Below, piece by piece: positions 60,581 to 64,000 of a DNA stretch of 64,000 nt. The stretch comes from Branchiostoma floridae (lineage: Eukaryota > Chordata > Leptocardii > Amphioxiformes > Branchiostomatidae). The stretch lies in the NCBI RefSeq assembly GCF_000003815.2, contig NC_049979.1, positions 14,679,459 through 14,743,458 of the forward strand, written 5' to 3'. A program made the translations under genes and the position numbers. Position 1 is the first letter of the stretch, and every line of letters starts with the position of its first letter. The notes beneath the pieces were generated by a model. That model ran no database searches. It worked only from the letters and a program-made list of their open reading frames with translations, and was not told the DNA's origin.

Positions 60581-63500
60581 TCAATAATTATATTTCAACT
60601 TCCTTGGTGTCATGAACTCCTTGACAGTTTCATCAGTGACCTTTTTTCTCCTCTCAATGTGCTCAGACACGACCTTCTGCAGGATTCCAATCAGTTCCTT
60701 CTTCAGCTCTCCTGTTAGCATTTTGCCACTGGAGTAATCCTAGAAAAAGGACAAGGAATTACACTTACATCTGTGATTGTTTTTGATAGGAAATATCCTC
60801 CTAAAACGTCCAATAAGGAGAAGTTTAATAATCTGATGATATCAAAATTGCAACTTGAAATGTCACAAGAATGTGAAAATATCTTAAGATATAATGGGAA
60901 AAGGAAGAAGCATCTAAGAGAAGCAGGTCACATATCATATCCACTTTCATTCTGTAACAAATTAACATGTTGGATTTGCAACATTTCCTGTTGTTGAATC
61001 TTGAACTTTCCAAGTATAATTGTAATGGATTTTTCATTTTGCAATAATGACAAGACAGAACTGAATTAAACCAATTTCACCTCTCTGATCTGCTGCAGTT
61101 TGTCATCATCCTCCATGAAGAAGGTGAGGTACATGTAGGACACATCCACATCTACGTTCCCTCCCAGTCTGCGGTGCTCCTCCACTGTTGCCTGCCCTCC
61201 GGAGAACGCATACTTGTTGATCTGTGCAAGACATAAAATTCTATTAGAGAAACCATTTATACAGTAAGGTTGCACTGATATGACTATGACTGAAGTACTG
61301 CTAGTCTGTGTAACACAAACTCTGCTGCCCGGGGCTGTAACTGGCCCCTCTAGGAGACCAGCGGACGTTGGGTGGGTTGCTATAAGCGAGACTTAATGAG
61401 GCTAAAGTACTGCCTGTAATGTTGGATTATCAAATTTGGAAGTTGCCAGGTAAAGTTGAAGTTGTATATGCAATAACAAAGTAACAGTTACAGTCACATT
61501 ATATATCATATAATGTATACACATGGAAATTCATAAATCTGACTCTTTCAGGTTCAACCAACCATCATGGTCATGTCGCAAACATCCTATGAAGTCTGAA
61601 AATGTAAGCATTTTTGTTGTATAACTACAAATGACTTTGATTATAAAAACTCCATACTGTCCAAGAGGAGGATTCATAGATCTGATATCAGTGAACAATA
61701 ATCTTTTCTCCAAGGAGAAGCCACACAGTTTACACATACAAACATGGTTTATGTCGTTGATTTCCATACCTTCTTCTTGATCTGTCCATTTGTATCTGTT
61801 AGGTAGAGAGAGGAGACAGCATCGCTAGCACTCATCTTGGTCATGGCCCCCTGCAGAGCAGGCAGGAAGGTGGTGTGGAGCAGAGCAGGCTTGGGGAAGC
61901 CCAGACGGGGAGCTACGTCACGCGTCATTCTGAAGTACGGGTCCTGAAGAAAAAAAAAAGTTTGCAAAGTTGCATAAGGCTCATGGCTGTATTTCATCTT
62001 TCATATAATGTATTCTACTATACTGTAAGATGATATCATTGCTATCACTTGCTTGTTAGCTTACTGATGTCAATTGCTGTCCTCGACCTACTACTACAAC
62101 CACCATGGCTCCCAAAAAGCACTGCGATTAGTAATTTATTACTATGAGTTACATTAGAAATAACAATTAAGCAAACATTCTATGATCACATGATTTTAAA
62201 ATTTTGACCTGTGTCAAACCATCCACTGTTGCACATTAGGGCAAAGTGCCTAAAGCTTGCTGGTTATGATCAACACCCATGCATAAAAATGAAGTCATAA
62301 AATATCTAAAGCTAGTTTTATGCTCCCTTATATCCTTACTGTGATGTCAACTAGAGCACCTGACATAGCAGATAAAAATCAACATTTCGGTATACATGTA
62401 GTTTATTTTCCCAGGACTCACCTGGTCAATGGCACACGGGATCAGACACTGGATATCTTTTCTACCCCCAAAGATCTGTGGGAAGGATGAGCTGAAGGAT
62501 GGGGCTGCCTGGATAGATGGAAAACTGATCTTTCCTGAAAACAAAAGAAACGTGTAGAATCTGTGACATCTTAAGTCAGGATAATGCACACAAAAAACAC
62601 AATTTCTGACAGGACCAATAGTATGATATTACGAAAGAAATACTAACCTATGCATGTACTGTCCCCAAAGCCAAAGATTCCCTTGACTTGGTTGAAGGTG
62701 ACACATTTTTGAATTTTCAGCATGGTGCGGTAGAAATCTGGTGAAGAGCTGGACAAATACAATGGTTAATGTCATACTTTGTCCAATAGGTATACACATA
62801 CAAACTATCTCAAGTACTTAAATTGATAAGTGAAATTTCAACACAAGCTGCTTTGCGGCATCACAACATAAAATGTTGCTTCAATCATCAAGATATACAG
62901 AACTGCAAAACTGAACCTGCTGTGGGATGGGCAAAGGTCAACAGTATCAAAACTTGTATAAACTGGACGTAGTTCTCATGGAGAGGTCAGAAATATTTTA
63001 GTTGTATAATTGCTGGCATAAAGTTAATCAAAAAGTAAATGTTCTGTCCTGTTGACTGAGAATGACAGATACAGAGAAACCTTGCCGTACAAGCTGCCTA
63101 GCAGTCCACATCTAACCCAATAGAGAACTTGTGTATGAATGCCATCTAACCCGATGTAGTCCATGTCTGAGAAAATGAAGGTCTTGTCGACGTCAAAGCC
63201 CAGGGCAATGATGTCTTTGGCATTCTCACTAGCCAGTCTTCTGGCCTCCTCTGCTGTCAGGTCCTTCCACAGAAACTTCTCATCATCAGTCAGCTGGATC
63301 ACCAAGGGAACGTCAAAAATGTCCTGTAACCACCTGAACAGAAATGTAAAAATGGAACAAAGTGCTGATGTGACTCAGGTATAAAATATTCATTCATAAC
63401 AGTATTTGCTGCAACCTTTAGAGGAAGATGATACAAATACACGTAGGATACAAATCTACATTAAAATAATCTGTAAATACCAAAACATCGGAAGTGTGTA

Positions 63501-63672
63501 CTATCTTGGTTGTGTTGGAAGAACTATATGGATACAATAAAATAATCCTTACTTGGTAATCATGAAGGGAATGAGATGTCCAACATGCATTGCTTCTGAT
63601 GATGGCCCTCTCCCTGTGTATAGGAAAAATGGCTTCCCTTTTTCGTAGGCATCTAGGATCAGGTTGACATCC
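60581..63672 (-). CDS. WARS1: Cytoplasmic tryptophanyl-tRNA synthetase, C-terminal part (5' end beyond window)
   Basis: Class Ic aminoacyl-tRNA synthetase charging tRNA-Trp. Seven exons join in phase to the last 329 residues (human total 471): 63553-63672, 63151-63333, 62648-62748, 62422-62534, 61770-61943, 61081-61221 and 60581-60739. Signature elements are the HIGH-type MHVGH in [16 protein letters not shown], the KMSAS loop in [17 protein letters not shown], and the core blocks [39 protein letters not shown] and [15 protein letters not shown]. The C-terminus [17 protein letters not shown] fits the family. The donor after 63151 is a weak GTTAGA. About 140 N-terminal residues, including any WHEP domain, lie to the right of the window. 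Confidence 0.96.
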
Positions 63673-64000
63673 CTATATGAAGCAAGAGAATAAAAAAAAT
63701 CTGATAAGTGAAACAAAAATGAATTGCTCTTGAGACAAAAAAAAATAATGAGTAGCACAATCTAAATATAATAGACCACCTGACCATTATATCATGTCCT
63801 AATGTATGAACATCATTTCAACAATTATAACATATTCCCTTGCTATGCAGTAATTCAGGAAGGATGTCAGACGAGCTGCACTATTGTGAACTCAGACCAT
63901 GGCCAATCTGGCTGAGTTCAACACCAAGTCAAGTCCTAACTAACCCTAGCAATTTTCCAACTTGTTCAAACTTGCAGAAAAAAATCTGCACACAATTGCA
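63673..64000 (-). other. WARS1 intron, no exon seen
   Basis: Sequence upstream of the leftmost-coding WARS1 exon in this window. I saw no match to the next expected N-terminal block, so it is read as intron. Confidence 0.55.

Noticed and set aside
1-64000. CRISPR arrays, operons or bacterial insertion sequences
   Set aside because: The genes have many GT-AG introns and UTRs; no regularly spaced repeats were found.

Overview
The window looks like nuclear DNA of an invertebrate chordate, most likely an amphioxus (Branchiostoma). Seven intron-rich protein genes can be read by assembling GT-AG exons in phase. Each is closest to deuterostome or vertebrate families, introns are mostly 0.1-4 kb, and the introns carry many small, fresh mobile elements. 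The species call is an inference from gene content and style; no sequence search was run.

Layout. 2633-14821 (-): first 718 residues of exportin-5 (XPO5); its 3' part lies left of the window. 15367-27193 (+): complete phosphatidylinositol 4-kinase alpha (PI4KA), head-to-head with XPO5 across 545 bp. 29679-34885 (-): kintoun (DNAAF2), convergent with PI4KA. 37792-47070 (-): stress-induced phosphoprotein 1 (STIP1/Hop). 50121-53247 (-): an IkB family NF-kB inhibitor. 56737-58950 (+): LRRC73. 60581-63672 (-): the C-terminal two thirds of cytoplasmic tryptophanyl-tRNA synthetase (WARS1), which runs off the right edge. All internal exon phases were checked by hand and are consistent.

Most of the genes are unrelated housekeeping functions: pre-miRNA export, PI4P synthesis, dynein-arm preassembly, Hsp70/Hsp90 bridging and tRNA charging. 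Kintoun and Hop share a theme, since both are Hsp90/Hsp70 co-chaperone-type factors. The neighbourhood matters more as synteny: XPO5, LRRC73 and an IkB gene also cluster on human 6p21, and IkB, DNAAF2 and WARS1 lie on human 14q, so the window resembles a pre-duplication version of that paralogon.

The most interesting signals are four. (1) A pair of homologous 125-bp exons in STIP1 (39857-39981 and 39640-39764) must be mutually exclusive by reading frame and swap part of the TPR2B domain. (2) XPO5 intron 1 holds a nested mobile element: a miniature LTR retrotransposon with 176-bp LTRs that contain tRNA-like pol III A and B boxes, with a 2.7-kb LINE inserted in one LTR. (3) Four strong kB sites sit in and just upstream of the IkB gene. 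(4) A single 4.0-kb PI4KA exon encodes about 1,334 residues. The STIP1 first exon and 5' flank are also partly duplicated 480 bp upstream, and several MITE-like elements with clear terminal inverted repeats lie in introns and intergenic DNA.
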